From JACMLD01 sp044227095 (GTDB taxonomy: Bacteria; Bacteroidota; Bacteroidia; Chitinophagales; Chitinophagaceae), in NCBI GenBank assembly GCA_044227095.1, contig JBGAFV010000002.1, positions 613,347 to 677,346 on the forward strand: a stretch of DNA of 64,000 nucleotides, read 5' to 3'. The notes below the pieces were generated by a model. That model made no database searches. It saw only the letters and a list, made by a program, of their open reading frames with translations, and was not told the DNA's origin. Position numbers and translations under genes: made by a program. Shown here piece after piece: positions 44,131 through 51,982 of the stretch (position 1 is its first letter; each line of letters begins with the position of its first letter).

Positions 44131-46335
44131 ATGAACATTATTCATAAAAACCCTGTCAATACACTTGGTTACAATTTTGTAGCACCAAACTATTTACCAA
44201 AAGGCAAAGACGAATATTATTTACGTAACCAGCAAAACAAATCCGGAATCAGTTATAGAAAGCTTACTGCTTATGAAATTGAAGTGCTGGTACGCAACAG
44301 AAACACTTCTGATGACTGGAATAAGATTCTTGTATCTGATGCCTTTACCCCGGAACTAGTACAAAACTGCAAATTTTACGGGCTGGTACGCATTGGCAGG
44401 CTGGAACCATTTTACCTGGAATTTCATAACCTGCGCAGGCCTGTCGGTTTATACAACAGCACTATCATTAGCGCAGATCTTGGTAATAATGTTGTTATTG
44501 ATAACTGCAATTATCTTTCGCATTATATTATAGGCAACGATGCCATGATTGTAAATGTAAACGAACTTGCCACTACCGATTATTCGCGTTTTGGAAATGG
44601 TATAGTAAAAGAAGGTGAAGATGAAGCTAACCGCATATGGCTGGAAGTATGCAATGAAAACGGTGGAAGAAGTATTATTCCTTTTGATGGTATGCTGCCT
44701 GGTGACGCATATTTATGGACAAGATTTCGCGATGATGCCGCATTGCAAAATGCTTTTAAGCAATTTACCGATAACGAATTTGATAAACGCCGTGGTTATT
44801 ATGGTGAAATTGGCGAACGTACTGTTATAAAAAACTGCGCTATTATTAAAGATGTCTGGGTTGGTTCTGATGCTTATATAAAAGGTGCCAACAAACTGAA
44901 GAACCTTACTATCAATTCAAACGCCGGCGCAAAATCGCAGGTTGGAGAAGGTTGCGAACTTGTAAATGGTATTATTAATGAGGGTTGTCGTGTTTTTTAC
45001 GGCGTAAAGGCGGTACGATTCTTTATGGCATCACACTCACAATTAAAATATGGTGCAAGGCTCATTAATTCTTATCTCGGCAATAATGCTACCATTTCTT
45101 GTTGCGAAGTATTGAACTCTTTAATTTTTCCTGCGCATGAACAACACCACAACAATTCTTTTTTATGCGCTGCATTAGTGATGGGCCAAAGCAATATGGC
45201 GGCAGGAGCAACCATTGGTTCAAATCATAATTCACGCAGCCCTGATGGCGAAATTATTGCAGGCCGTGGTTTTTGGCCGGGCCTTTGCGTAAGCCTTAAA
45301 CACAATTCTGTTTTTGCAGGCTTTTGCATTCTTGCAAAAGGAGATTATCCATCAGAATTAAATATTCAGTTTCCATTTGCATTGGTAAGCAATGACGTGA
45401 GTAAAGATGAATTGGTGATAATGCCGGCTTACTGGTTCCTGTACAATATGTATGCGCTGGCACGCAATTCATGGAAATACATTGACCGTGACAAGCGAAC
45501 AGATAAAACACAGTTAATAGAGTATGGATTTCTTGCGCCGGATACCGTTAACGAAATTGTGCATGGCCTTGCCATGATGAAACAAATTGCAGGCACTGCT
45601 TATACAAAAAAATTCAATCAACGATTAACCGAAGAGGAAACTATAAAAGTTGGTGAAAAACTTTTGGAATCTGGCGATCGCATTATAGATGAACTGGAAT
45701 TGCTTGTACCCGGTGCAGAAAACAGCGACAGGAAAGCAATCCTTGTAAAAGCACCACAGGCTTATCATGTTTTTAAAGAATTGATTAGCTACTATGCTGT
45801 AGTTGAACTATTGCAACTGGTAGAAAAAAATAAAATAAAGTCTTTAACTGCTTTACAAGAACAACTGCCTTCTGCTGGTAAATTACAATCCTGGACAAAC
45901 GCCGGCGGACAATTAATTCCAAATGATGAACTGAACAAACTATTACTTTCTGTACGTAATGGAAAAACAAAAAATTGGGCAGGCATTCACAATTTTTATA
46001 TAAAACAGGCCGGACAATATCCGCAGCAAAAATTACAACATGCTCTTGCTGCATTGCAAACAGTACATGGTATTAACCTTAAAAAAAATCCGGCTGCTTT
46101 AAAGCAGTTACTGCAACAAAGCATTTACACAAAAGAATGGATGGTAAAAGGCATTTATGATAGTCGTGCAAAAGATTATACAAACTCCTTCCGCAAAATG
46201 GTGTATGAAAACAGGAATGAAATGGACAAAATAACGGGCAGCCTGGATAAAAATAGTTTTATACAACAGGAACAGGAAAAACTTATTGCATATAAAAAGA
46301 CTGTACAACAGGTAATAAAATCATTTAAGTTATAA
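44131..46335 (+). CDS. DUF4954 family protein with left-handed beta-helix (hexapeptide) region
   Basis: A 734-residue cytosolic protein without signal or membrane segments. The N-terminal 60 residues (LTAYEIEVLVRNRNTSDDW) match the DUF4954 opening. From about 90 to 420 there are loose hexapeptide repeats (IISADLGNNVVIDNCNYL; VIKNCAIIKDVWVGSDAYIKG; INSNAGAKSQVGEGCELVNG; MAAGATIGSNHNSR), giving the left-handed helix seen in acyl- and nucleotidyltransferases. The C-terminal third is helical. In Bacteroidota it is often near amino-sugar genes, and here it is 50 bp behind glmS. An acyltransferase or sugar-nucleotide role is possible, but no biochemical function is established. Confidence 0.85.
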   Translation: MNIIHKNPVNTLGYNFVAPNYLPKGKDEYYLRNQQNKSGISYRKLTAYEIEVLVRNRNTSDDWNKILVSDAFTPELVQNCKFYGLVRIGRLEPFYLEFHNLRRPVGLYNSTIISADLGNNVVIDNCNYLSHYIIGNDAMIVNVNELATTDYSRFGNGIVKEGEDEANRIWLEVCNENGGRSIIPFDGMLPGDAYLWTRFRDDAALQNAFKQFTDNEFDKRRGYYGEIGERTVIKNCAIIKDVWVGSDAYIKGANKLKNLTINSNAGAKSQVGEGCELVNGIINEGCRVFYGVKAVRFFMASHSQLKYGARLINSYLGNNATISCCEVLNSLIFPAHEQHHNNSFLCAALVMGQSNMAAGATIGSNHNSRSPDGEIIAGRGFWPGLCVSLKHNSVFAGFCILAKGDYPSELNIQFPFALVSNDVSKDELVIMPAYWFLYNMYALARNSWKYIDRDKRTDKTQLIEYGFLAPDTVNEIVHGLAMMKQIAGTAYTKKFNQRLTEEETIKVGEKLLESGDRIIDELELLVPGAENSDRKAILVKAPQAYHVFKELISYYAVVELLQLVEKNKIKSLTALQEQLPSAGKLQSWTNAGGQLIPNDELNKLLLSVRNGKTKNWAGIHNFYIKQAGQYPQQKLQHALAALQTVHGINLKKNPAALKQLLQQSIYTKEWMVKGIYDSRAKDYTNSFRKMVYENRNEMDKITGSLDKNSFIQQEQEKLIAYKKTVQQVIKSFKL

Positions 46336-46365
46336 TGGCAATTTGCTTCATCTTGCTGTTTGAGG

Positions 46366-46453
46366 TGTAAATCCGAAAGGCTTAGCCAGCAATAATCGTA
46401 GGTAACCCCTACAGAAAATGCTCGAATAAGATCAACCCTGAAGGGGTTGAATA
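46366..46453 (+). repeat. three-hairpin module, left copy (partly decayed)
   Basis: Holds, in order, a decayed GAAAGGCTTA unit, a decayed CGTAGGTAACCCCTAC unit and an intact TCAACCCTGAAGGGGTTGA hairpin, joined by CGAATAAGATCAACCC. It aligns along its full length with 47368-47457. It directly follows the DUF4954 gene and precedes the transposase's 3' end. Confidence 0.85.
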
Positions 46454-46460
46454 GAAAATT

Positions 46461-46907
46461 TTACAATAAATACCTCTCATCAAATTCAATCCTATGTTCT
46501 TGCAACAAACGCTTAAATTCATCAAAAAAGATTTCTGATTTATGATGAGCCTTCTGGTTTTTTATATAATTAACTACACGCTCTTTTTCTTTTAATGAAT
46601 AAGTAAAAGCGCCGTAACCGTTCTGCCATCCTGCAAACAAAGGAAATTTTCCACTTTGCTTCATCCATGAACTGCTTGCTAGTTTGATATCTTTTATATA
46701 ATCACTTAAACTTACTGACGGATGCAGATCGGAGAAAATATGTATGTGATCTGGCATACTATTAATTCTGTACAACTTGCATTTGTGATTGACAATAACA
46801 CTCCAAATATATTTATACAATTCATGTTCATACTGTTCAGAAATTGTTGCTTCCCGGTTCTTTGTCCCAAAAACTATTTGGTAAAAAATCTGTTTATAAC
46901 TGCTCAT
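46461..46907 (-). CDS. Y1/HUH transposase, IS200-like or REP-associated (RAYT) type
   Basis: A single-strand DNA transposase of 148 residues. The metal-binding HUH motif is H54-I-H56 in MPDHIHIFSD and the nucleophile is probably Tyr114 in VVNYIKNQKAHH, both in the order and spacing of Y1 enzymes. The N-terminus (YQIVFGTKNREATIS) and GWQNGYGAFTYS are also typical. No tnpB-like partner is present. The gene is flanked by inverted copies of a three-hairpin module (46366-46453 and 46943-47035), the arrangement expected for a transposase that acts on REP-like sequences. All catalytic residues are intact, so it may be active. Confidence 0.88.
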   Translation of the reverse strand: MSSYKQIFYQIVFGTKNREATISEQYEHELYKYIWSVIVNHKCKLYRINSMPDHIHIFSDLHPSVSLSDYIKDIKLASSSWMKQSGKFPLFAGWQNGYGAFTYSLKEKERVVNYIKNQKAHHKSEIFFDEFKRLLQEHRIEFDERYLL

Positions 46908-46942
46908 TAAAATACCTATTTAATTTTTTGATTTAACTAATC

Positions 46943-47035
46943 ATATGTTCAACCCCGTTAGGGTTGATTAAACTTTTATCATATTGCCACGGGTTTCACC
47001 CGTGGCTAAGGTTAATAAAGCCTTTCAGGCTTACG
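46943..47035 (-). repeat. three-hairpin module, right inverted copy
   Basis: On the plus strand it reads as hairpins TTCAACCCCGTTAGGGTTGA (46948-46967), GCCACGGGTTTCACCCGTGGC-type (46986-47006, 8-bp stem) and AAGCCTTTCAGGCTT (47018-47032). This is the reverse order and orientation of the left module, so the transposase gene is bracketed by inverted modules. Confidence 0.85.
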
Positions 47036-47300
47036 TATACAGGATAAAACATTTACATCTCCATCAACCTTGCAAAACTTTTCGTCTTTGTTTTTTCCCT
47101 GTGTTAATTTTTTTTATTACCGCAGGTTATCCCTTGACTACTCTTAATAAAGCCTTTCTGGTTTACCGCTACAGAATAAAACATTACATCTCCATCAATC
47201 TTGCAAAACTTTTCGTCTTTGGTTTTTTCTGGGTTAATTTTTATTTAATTACCGCAGATTATCTCTTGACTACTCTTAATAAAGTCTTTTTGACTTGGAA
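47014..47300 (+). repeat. 132-bp tandem direct repeat, about 2.2 copies
   Basis: The start AATAAAG recurs at 47014, 47146 and 47278, an exact period of 132 bp. Shared inner segments include ACATCTCCATCAA, CTTGCAAAACTTTTCGTC and TTGACTACTCTTAATAAAG. The last copy is cut short. The first copy begins inside the right hairpin module, so the array may have grown out of it. Confidence 0.85.
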
Positions 47301-47367
47301 CGATGTATAAAATATCAATCTCTTTAAGCCTTTGACTTGTATGCCTGATAATTTTCTTTTGCTACTC

Positions 47368-47457
47368 AGCAAGCCTGAAAGGCTTAACTAATAATAACCG
47401 TAGGTGAAACCTACGGAAAACAGTCGAATAAGATCAACCCTAAAGGGGTTGAACAAC
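47368..47457 (+). repeat. three-hairpin module, third copy (intact)
   Basis: Hairpins AAGCCTGAAAGGCTT (47371-47385), CCGTAGGTGAAACCTACGG (47398-47416) and TCAACCCTAAAGGGGTTGA (47434-47452). It is a direct repeat of the left module with better-preserved stems, and ends just before the stop of the type IX-secreted gene. Confidence 0.88.
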
Positions 47458-47473
47458 AAAGCTATAATAACCC

Positions 47474-49576
47474 CTACCCCATTTTTACAAACCTGCACAC
47501 ATTTATAGAGCCATCGTTGCTTGTAACACTTACAGTATAAACACCCGGAGTAAGCCATTGCAAAGCCAGCGCAATGCTGTTTGCACCTGTATGCAGTAAA
47601 ACATGCTTTGTTGCCATTAACCTGCTTTCCATGTTATAGATATCAATCTTTACTTCACTGTCTGTTAAAGCATCAATAATTAAATTACTGTTGTTTAGTA
47701 CTATAGAAGGTTGCAGTTTAAGCAAATATTTATTCTCACTATTACCTTTCATTATAATTGTATTGCTGTAAAAAACGGTGCTGTCATCTTCAAATATTTT
47801 CAACCTGTAATAAATTTTATTGTTTACTTTTCTTTTATCTGTATAGGTGTAGGCCGTTTGTCCGTATACTGCCTCTATTTTTGAAAGTGTTGAAAAACTC
47901 ATGGAATTATCAGAATATTGTATTTCATATAAACGCGGTTGCCATGAACCGGCTACTACCCAATTCAATACTTCATTGTTACTATTAGTTGTATTACCAA
48001 TGAAAGAAATCAGCTTTAGCGGAAGCGGGTTTTGAAATGCATCGCTGCTGGCCAGTGTAAAAATATTACTGCCATTATCAAACATATTTATTGTATTACT
48101 TACCACAGATCCTGCTGCACCAGCAGAACCGGTAGTTGATGTATTGGCTTTATCAACCCAAACATTGCCTGTAAGTTGCGCTACTTTCAGAGTAGCCATA
48201 TCTGTTACACCGCCGCTGTTTACATCATTAAAAGACAATTCTATGTTTGCAGAAGCAAGCGGCAAGTCATCTGGTTGTACAAACCAGTATTCAATAGAAG
48301 ATGTATGATGAATGCCGGCGCCAACATTGGTTGAAATCAGTTTTGGGTTTGATTTAAAAAATTCTACGGTATAGTTGCCATTGGCGTTTTTCAGTTCAAG
48401 CCATCTTTGGTTAATGCTTTTACCAACCGGGAAAAGAAAATATGAGCCTGATGACAAACCTTCTTTTCGTAAGGGGCCGCTAATAAAACTTTTGTTTGTA
48501 GCCGAATCTGCCTGTATAGTACATCCCCCTTGTAATGTTGTAAGAAACGAATTGGAATGTACGATTCCATTAATAAGGCCAAGATTATAAGGAAGTGATA
48601 CAGGAGATAATAAAGACACACCGGCGCTATTGTTTATCCTGAAATCAACACTATTTATAATTGTTCCGCCAAGCTGTATGTTTTGATTGCTGCTGCCATT
48701 TAATTCAATACCGGGCAGTCCTGTAGACGTTTCTGTAATAATACCAGCTTTCTGTATAAAATCTCCTTTGATATTTACTGTATTGTTCTTAGCAGCACTG
48801 GCGAGATTAAATACACCTCCTTCCTGTTTGTAATTACCAAATATTGTTGTCGCTGCAGAAAAATTGAGATTTAGCGTAGTCCCCGTCTGCAAAATAAAAT
48901 CACCATTTATGGTTAATGGACTTGCAGCACTGCTGGAATACACCTGGCTTCCGCCGGAAGCATCAGCACTTAAAACAAGTGTACCGTAAGTATGATTGGT
49001 TAAAGAAACCGTATAGCCTCCACCTGGCACATCAAATTTAAATATACCCGTTTCTGTACCGGCAGATTTTGATAAACCAGTTGCCAATGCAGCATGTGCA
49101 GATCTTGTATTATGTATATATTGTCCGCCGCTGGCAATACGCATAGAATCATTCAATGCAATGGAATACATGCTTGACAAACCAGAAGAATTTATAAGCA
49201 CGGCGCCGCTATTTATATTTATAGTATAGCCGGCACCAGTAGTTGTAATAGCGGGTGAATTAATATTGGCGGAAGGAATAATCAATTGTATGCTGTTAGC
49301 AGTTGTAGGCGTGATGCTAATTGTTTTAACTGTTGCAGAACTTTGTAACGTTACAGTATAATTTCCGGAAATAATGCTATTGTCAAGCAATACATTATCT
49401 GTGGGTGCAGGCAAATTATTGCCAACCCAGTTTAGTGCAGAATTCCATTGCCCGTCACCAGCTTCTCCGTCCCATCTTATTTGAGCAATACAATTATGAT
49501 TTGATATAAAAATGACAATAAGGCCAAGCAAAAGAATAATGCGTTTGCATCTTTTAGTTAAATGAGGATAAGGCAT
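47474..49576 (-). CDS. large secreted protein with type IX secretion C-terminal domain
   Basis: A 700-residue exported protein. Signal peptide about 1-32 (hydrophobic IILLLGLIVIFIS, then NCIAQ). A GDGQWNSALNWVGNNLPAPTDN segment (about 37-60) is the opening of autotransporter-like or beta-helix proteins, followed by a long Ser/Thr/Asn-rich beta-repeat region to about 400 (ILQTGTTLNLNFSAATTIFG and similar). From about 515 come LPLKLISFIG, a fibronectin-like unit and a T9SS type A-like end with VYTVSVTSNDGS. The usual PNP motif of the sorting domain is only weakly kept (LQPSIV). Function unknown; surface adhesin or matrix protein is a guess. Confidence 0.72.
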   Translation of the reverse strand: MPYPHLTKRCKRIILLLGLIVIFISNHNCIAQIRWDGEAGDGQWNSALNWVGNNLPAPTDNVLLDNSIISGNYTVTLQSSATVKTISITPTTANSIQLIIPSANINSPAITTTGAGYTININSGAVLINSSGLSSMYSIALNDSMRIASGGQYIHNTRSAHAALATGLSKSAGTETGIFKFDVPGGGYTVSLTNHTYGTLVLSADASGGSQVYSSSAASPLTINGDFILQTGTTLNLNFSAATTIFGNYKQEGGVFNLASAAKNNTVNIKGDFIQKAGIITETSTGLPGIELNGSSNQNIQLGGTIINSVDFRINNSAGVSLLSPVSLPYNLGLINGIVHSNSFLTTLQGGCTIQADSATNKSFISGPLRKEGLSSGSYFLFPVGKSINQRWLELKNANGNYTVEFFKSNPKLISTNVGAGIHHTSSIEYWFVQPDDLPLASANIELSFNDVNSGGVTDMATLKVAQLTGNVWVDKANTSTTGSAGAAGSVVSNTINMFDNGSNIFTLASSDAFQNPLPLKLISFIGNTTNSNNEVLNWVVAGSWQPRLYEIQYSDNSMSFSTLSKIEAVYGQTAYTYTDKRKVNNKIYYRLKIFEDDSTVFYSNTIIMKGNSENKYLLKLQPSIVLNNSNLIIDALTDSEVKIDIYNMESRLMATKHVLLHTGANSIALALQWLTPGVYTVSVTSNDGSINVCRFVKMG

Positions 49577-49725
49577 AGACAGCAGTTAAATAGCCACTTA
49601 ATTATAGTTGGCAACTTTAAGTTTTGCGGCTATGGGTAAGATAGAATGAAAGACAAAAATCAACCCGGTGAAACCCTCAGTATTTTTATGTTTTTTCCTC
49701 ACATACATCTTTACCGACTCAAAAT

Positions 49726-49762
49726 AAAAATCCCGGTTACAAAATATAACCGGGATTTTTTA
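49726..49762. terminator. strong bidirectional rho-independent terminator after htpG
   Basis: ATCCCGGTTA and TAACCGGGAT form a 10-bp stem with a short AT loop, with A-runs on one side and T-runs on the other (AAAAATCCC... and GGGATTTTTT). It lies 25 bp beyond the htpG stop, and being symmetric it works on both strands. Confidence 0.9.
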
Positions 49763-49786
49763 TGGATGACTTTATTTTTAGTTTGA

Positions 49787-51634
49787 TTAGCCTTCAAGAA
49801 TAATACTTTTCTTTTCTCCTTCCATTAATTCTACGCTGCGGTTAATAAAGGCTGTAAGGTTATTGCCTTTTAGCAAACCCTGGCTTAGCAATGCAAGGTC
49901 TGCAAGATTATGAACAAATTTTTCCTGCTTTTCTTTATTGCTTTCAGCTATTACGCCCTGGTATATTGCATGATTGCCATTTACAGTAAGTGTTACTTCA
50001 TCTGGCATATTTGCGTAGAAACTTCCCATAGGGCCACTCATGGCACTCATATCTTTCATGCGGCGCATAAACTCAGGCCTTGTGGCTACAACAGGAGGTG
50101 CTGTTGGACTAAGGCCTTTTATTTCTACCGTTACATGAAGATCTGTGGTATTGGCTTCAAACAAGGTTTTTAATTTCTCTGCTTCATCTTTTGTTAGTGC
50201 AGAATCCATAGCCTCTTGTTTGTCTACCAGGTTATCTGCAATATCTGCATCTACACGTATAAAATGTACATCAGCCCATTTCATTTCCATTTGCTGAATA
50301 AACCCTGCATCTACTATGGTTTCCAGTTTTACCACCTTATATCCTTTGGCATTTGCGGCCTGTATATAAGCATCCTGCTGCACCGGGTTTGTGGTGTAAA
50401 TAATAACCAGTTTGCCGTCTTTGTTTTTTTGTAGAGTTTCTGCAGCACTGCGGTATTCTTCAAGCGTATAAAATTTTCCTCCGCTACTTTCTTCAAAAAT
50501 GTGAAACTTGTTGGCCTTGTCCAGAAACTTATCATCCGTCATCATACCATACTTTACAAAAAGGCCAAGGCTCTCCCATTTTTCTTCAAAAGCTGTTCTT
50601 TCTTTATTAAAAATTTCTTCCAGCTTATCTGCTACTTTTTTGGTAATGTGGTTGTTGATCTTTTTTACGTTAGGGTCTCCCTGCAAATAACTGCGGCTAA
50701 CGTTCAGTGGTATATCCGGGCTATCTATAACGCCCTGCAGCAACATAAGAAATTCCGGCACAATATCTTTTACTTCATCGGTTACAAAAACCTGGTTGCT
50801 GTACAACTGAATTTTATCTTTCTGTATTTCGTAGCTCTGTTTTATTTTAGGAAAATACAGGATGCCTGTAAGGTTAAACGGATAATCTACATTAAGATGT
50901 ATCCAGAACAAGGGCGGCTCATTAAAAGGATAAAGTTCTTTGTAAAAATTCTGGTAGTCTTCTGTTGTTAGTTCAGAAGGTTTTTTTGTCCATGCCGGCG
51001 CAGTATTATTTATCTGTTCATTTTCAAAAAATATTGGTACAGGTAAAAAACGGCAGAATTTTTTAAGAATTGTTTTTAATCTTTCTGCTTCAAGAAATTC
51101 AATGCTTTCTTCATTAACGTGCATTACTATATCAGTACCACGTTCTGCTTTTTGTGTTTCCTCCAGCGTATACTCCGGGCTGCCATCGCACTCCCACCTA
51201 ACTGCATTTGTACCTTCTCGAAAGCTTTTGCTTATGATTTCTACTTTCTCACTAATCATAAAAGAAGAATAGAAACCCAATCCAAAATGCCCAATAATAT
51301 TTGCTTCAGCCTGTCCTTTATATTTATTCAGGAATTCTTCAGCACCGCTAAATGCTACCTGGTTTATGTATTTGTCTATCTCTTCTGCAGTCATGCCTAC
51401 ACCCCTATCACTAATGGTAATTGTTTTGGCAGCAGCATCCAGTTTTATATCAATCCGTAATTCGCCCAAATCCCCTTTAGCTTCACCAATAGAAGAAAGT
51501 GTTTTTATTTTTTGTGTGGCATCTACTGCATTGCTCACCAGCTCACGTAAAAAAATATCATGATCGCTGTACAAAAATTTTTTAATGATCGGAAAAATAT
51601 TTTCCGTTTGTACCCTGATGTTTCCTTTCTGCAT
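49787..51634 (-). CDS. htpG: molecular chaperone HtpG (Hsp90)
   Basis: ATP-dependent cytosolic chaperone. The GHKL ATPase domain has FLRELVSNAVDATQ (about 29-42), ISDRGVGMTAEEI and IGHFGLGFYSSFM, the nucleotide-binding loops. The middle domain holds YFPKIKQSYEIQKDKIQLY and the catalytic-loop segment DSPDIPLNVSRSYLQGD. The C-terminal dimerisation domain ends without the eukaryotic MEEVD. Its 615 residues match the shorter Bacteroidota form. The gene is monocistronic, with a terminator behind it and a TGTCA/TGACA palindrome about 113 bp in front of it. Confidence 0.97.
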   Translation of the reverse strand: MQKGNIRVQTENIFPIIKKFLYSDHDIFLRELVSNAVDATQKIKTLSSIGEAKGDLGELRIDIKLDAAAKTITISDRGVGMTAEEIDKYINQVAFSGAEEFLNKYKGQAEANIIGHFGLGFYSSFMISEKVEIISKSFREGTNAVRWECDGSPEYTLEETQKAERGTDIVMHVNEESIEFLEAERLKTILKKFCRFLPVPIFFENEQINNTAPAWTKKPSELTTEDYQNFYKELYPFNEPPLFWIHLNVDYPFNLTGILYFPKIKQSYEIQKDKIQLYSNQVFVTDEVKDIVPEFLMLLQGVIDSPDIPLNVSRSYLQGDPNVKKINNHITKKVADKLEEIFNKERTAFEEKWESLGLFVKYGMMTDDKFLDKANKFHIFEESSGGKFYTLEEYRSAAETLQKNKDGKLVIIYTTNPVQQDAYIQAANAKGYKVVKLETIVDAGFIQQMEMKWADVHFIRVDADIADNLVDKQEAMDSALTKDEAEKLKTLFEANTTDLHVTVEIKGLSPTAPPVVATRPEFMRRMKDMSAMSGPMGSFYANMPDEVTLTVNGNHAIYQGVIAESNKEKQEKFVHNLADLALLSQGLLKGNNLTAFINRSVELMEGEKKSIILEG

Positions 51635-51746
51635 AAATTTTATTTTGTTGTCACCAATAAGGGACTGCTAAGGCAGCCAACACTGTGTTTTTTACGATGA
51701 AAATTACGAACAGCTTTTCTCAAACCGAATGCCATTAAGGGTAAAC

Positions 51747-51759
51747 TGTCATACTGACA
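51747..51759. promoter_or_regulatory. perfect inverted repeat upstream of htpG
   Basis: TGTCA-TAC-TGACA is a perfect 5-bp palindrome with a 3-base spacer about 113 bp before the htpG start, a typical size for a dimeric regulator site. That it governs heat-shock control is inference from position only. Confidence 0.4.
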
Positions 51760-51823
51760 ATACATTACTATTAGTATTGGATTAAATTTTAGCAATGTTA
51801 ATAATTACTTAGCACTAAAACAG

Positions 51824-51852
51824 TTGCTAATATAAGGGGTCATTTAAATTTG
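51824..51852 (+). promoter_or_regulatory. candidate promoter of the multidomain nuclease gene
   Basis: TAAATTTG at 51845-51852 matches TAnnTTTG exactly. A TTG at 51824-51826 lies 18 bp in front, close to the usual 19-20 bp for the -33 TTTG. The start of transcription would be near 51858, leaving a leader of about 125 bases. Confidence 0.55.
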
Positions 51853-51982
51853 AAGATTCTAAGCTTTTCCTCCAATTCCTTCCCGGAAAAATTCATCTCC
51901 TGTTCCTATTCAATTAACCGCCGTTTACCCTTGCTCCTATTCTTAAAAGTCAGGAAAATTATACAAACCAAACTATCAGTTC

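Larger units (their letters stand above)
51635..51982. other. 348-bp divergent spacer between htpG and the nuclease gene
   Basis: No gene. It holds the TGTCATACTGACA palindrome at 51747-51759 on the htpG side and a TAAATTTG promoter element at 51845-51852 on the other. The remaining sequence is AT-rich. Confidence 0.6.

Noticed and set aside
46461..46907. IS605-type element with tnpB
   Set aside because: No TnpB/IscB-like frame or RuvC/zinc-finger motif lies next to the transposase; only hairpin modules and an unrelated secreted protein gene do.
46984..47310. 108-codon plus-strand frame through the tandem repeat
   Set aside because: It starts in a hairpin of the REP-like module and its internal repetition is fully explained by a 132-bp DNA period; no recognisable domain or start context.
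46366..47457. CRISPR array at the hairpin repeats
   Set aside because: The repeats are palindromic compound modules in both orientations with uneven spacing and no uniform spacers; no cas gene is present.
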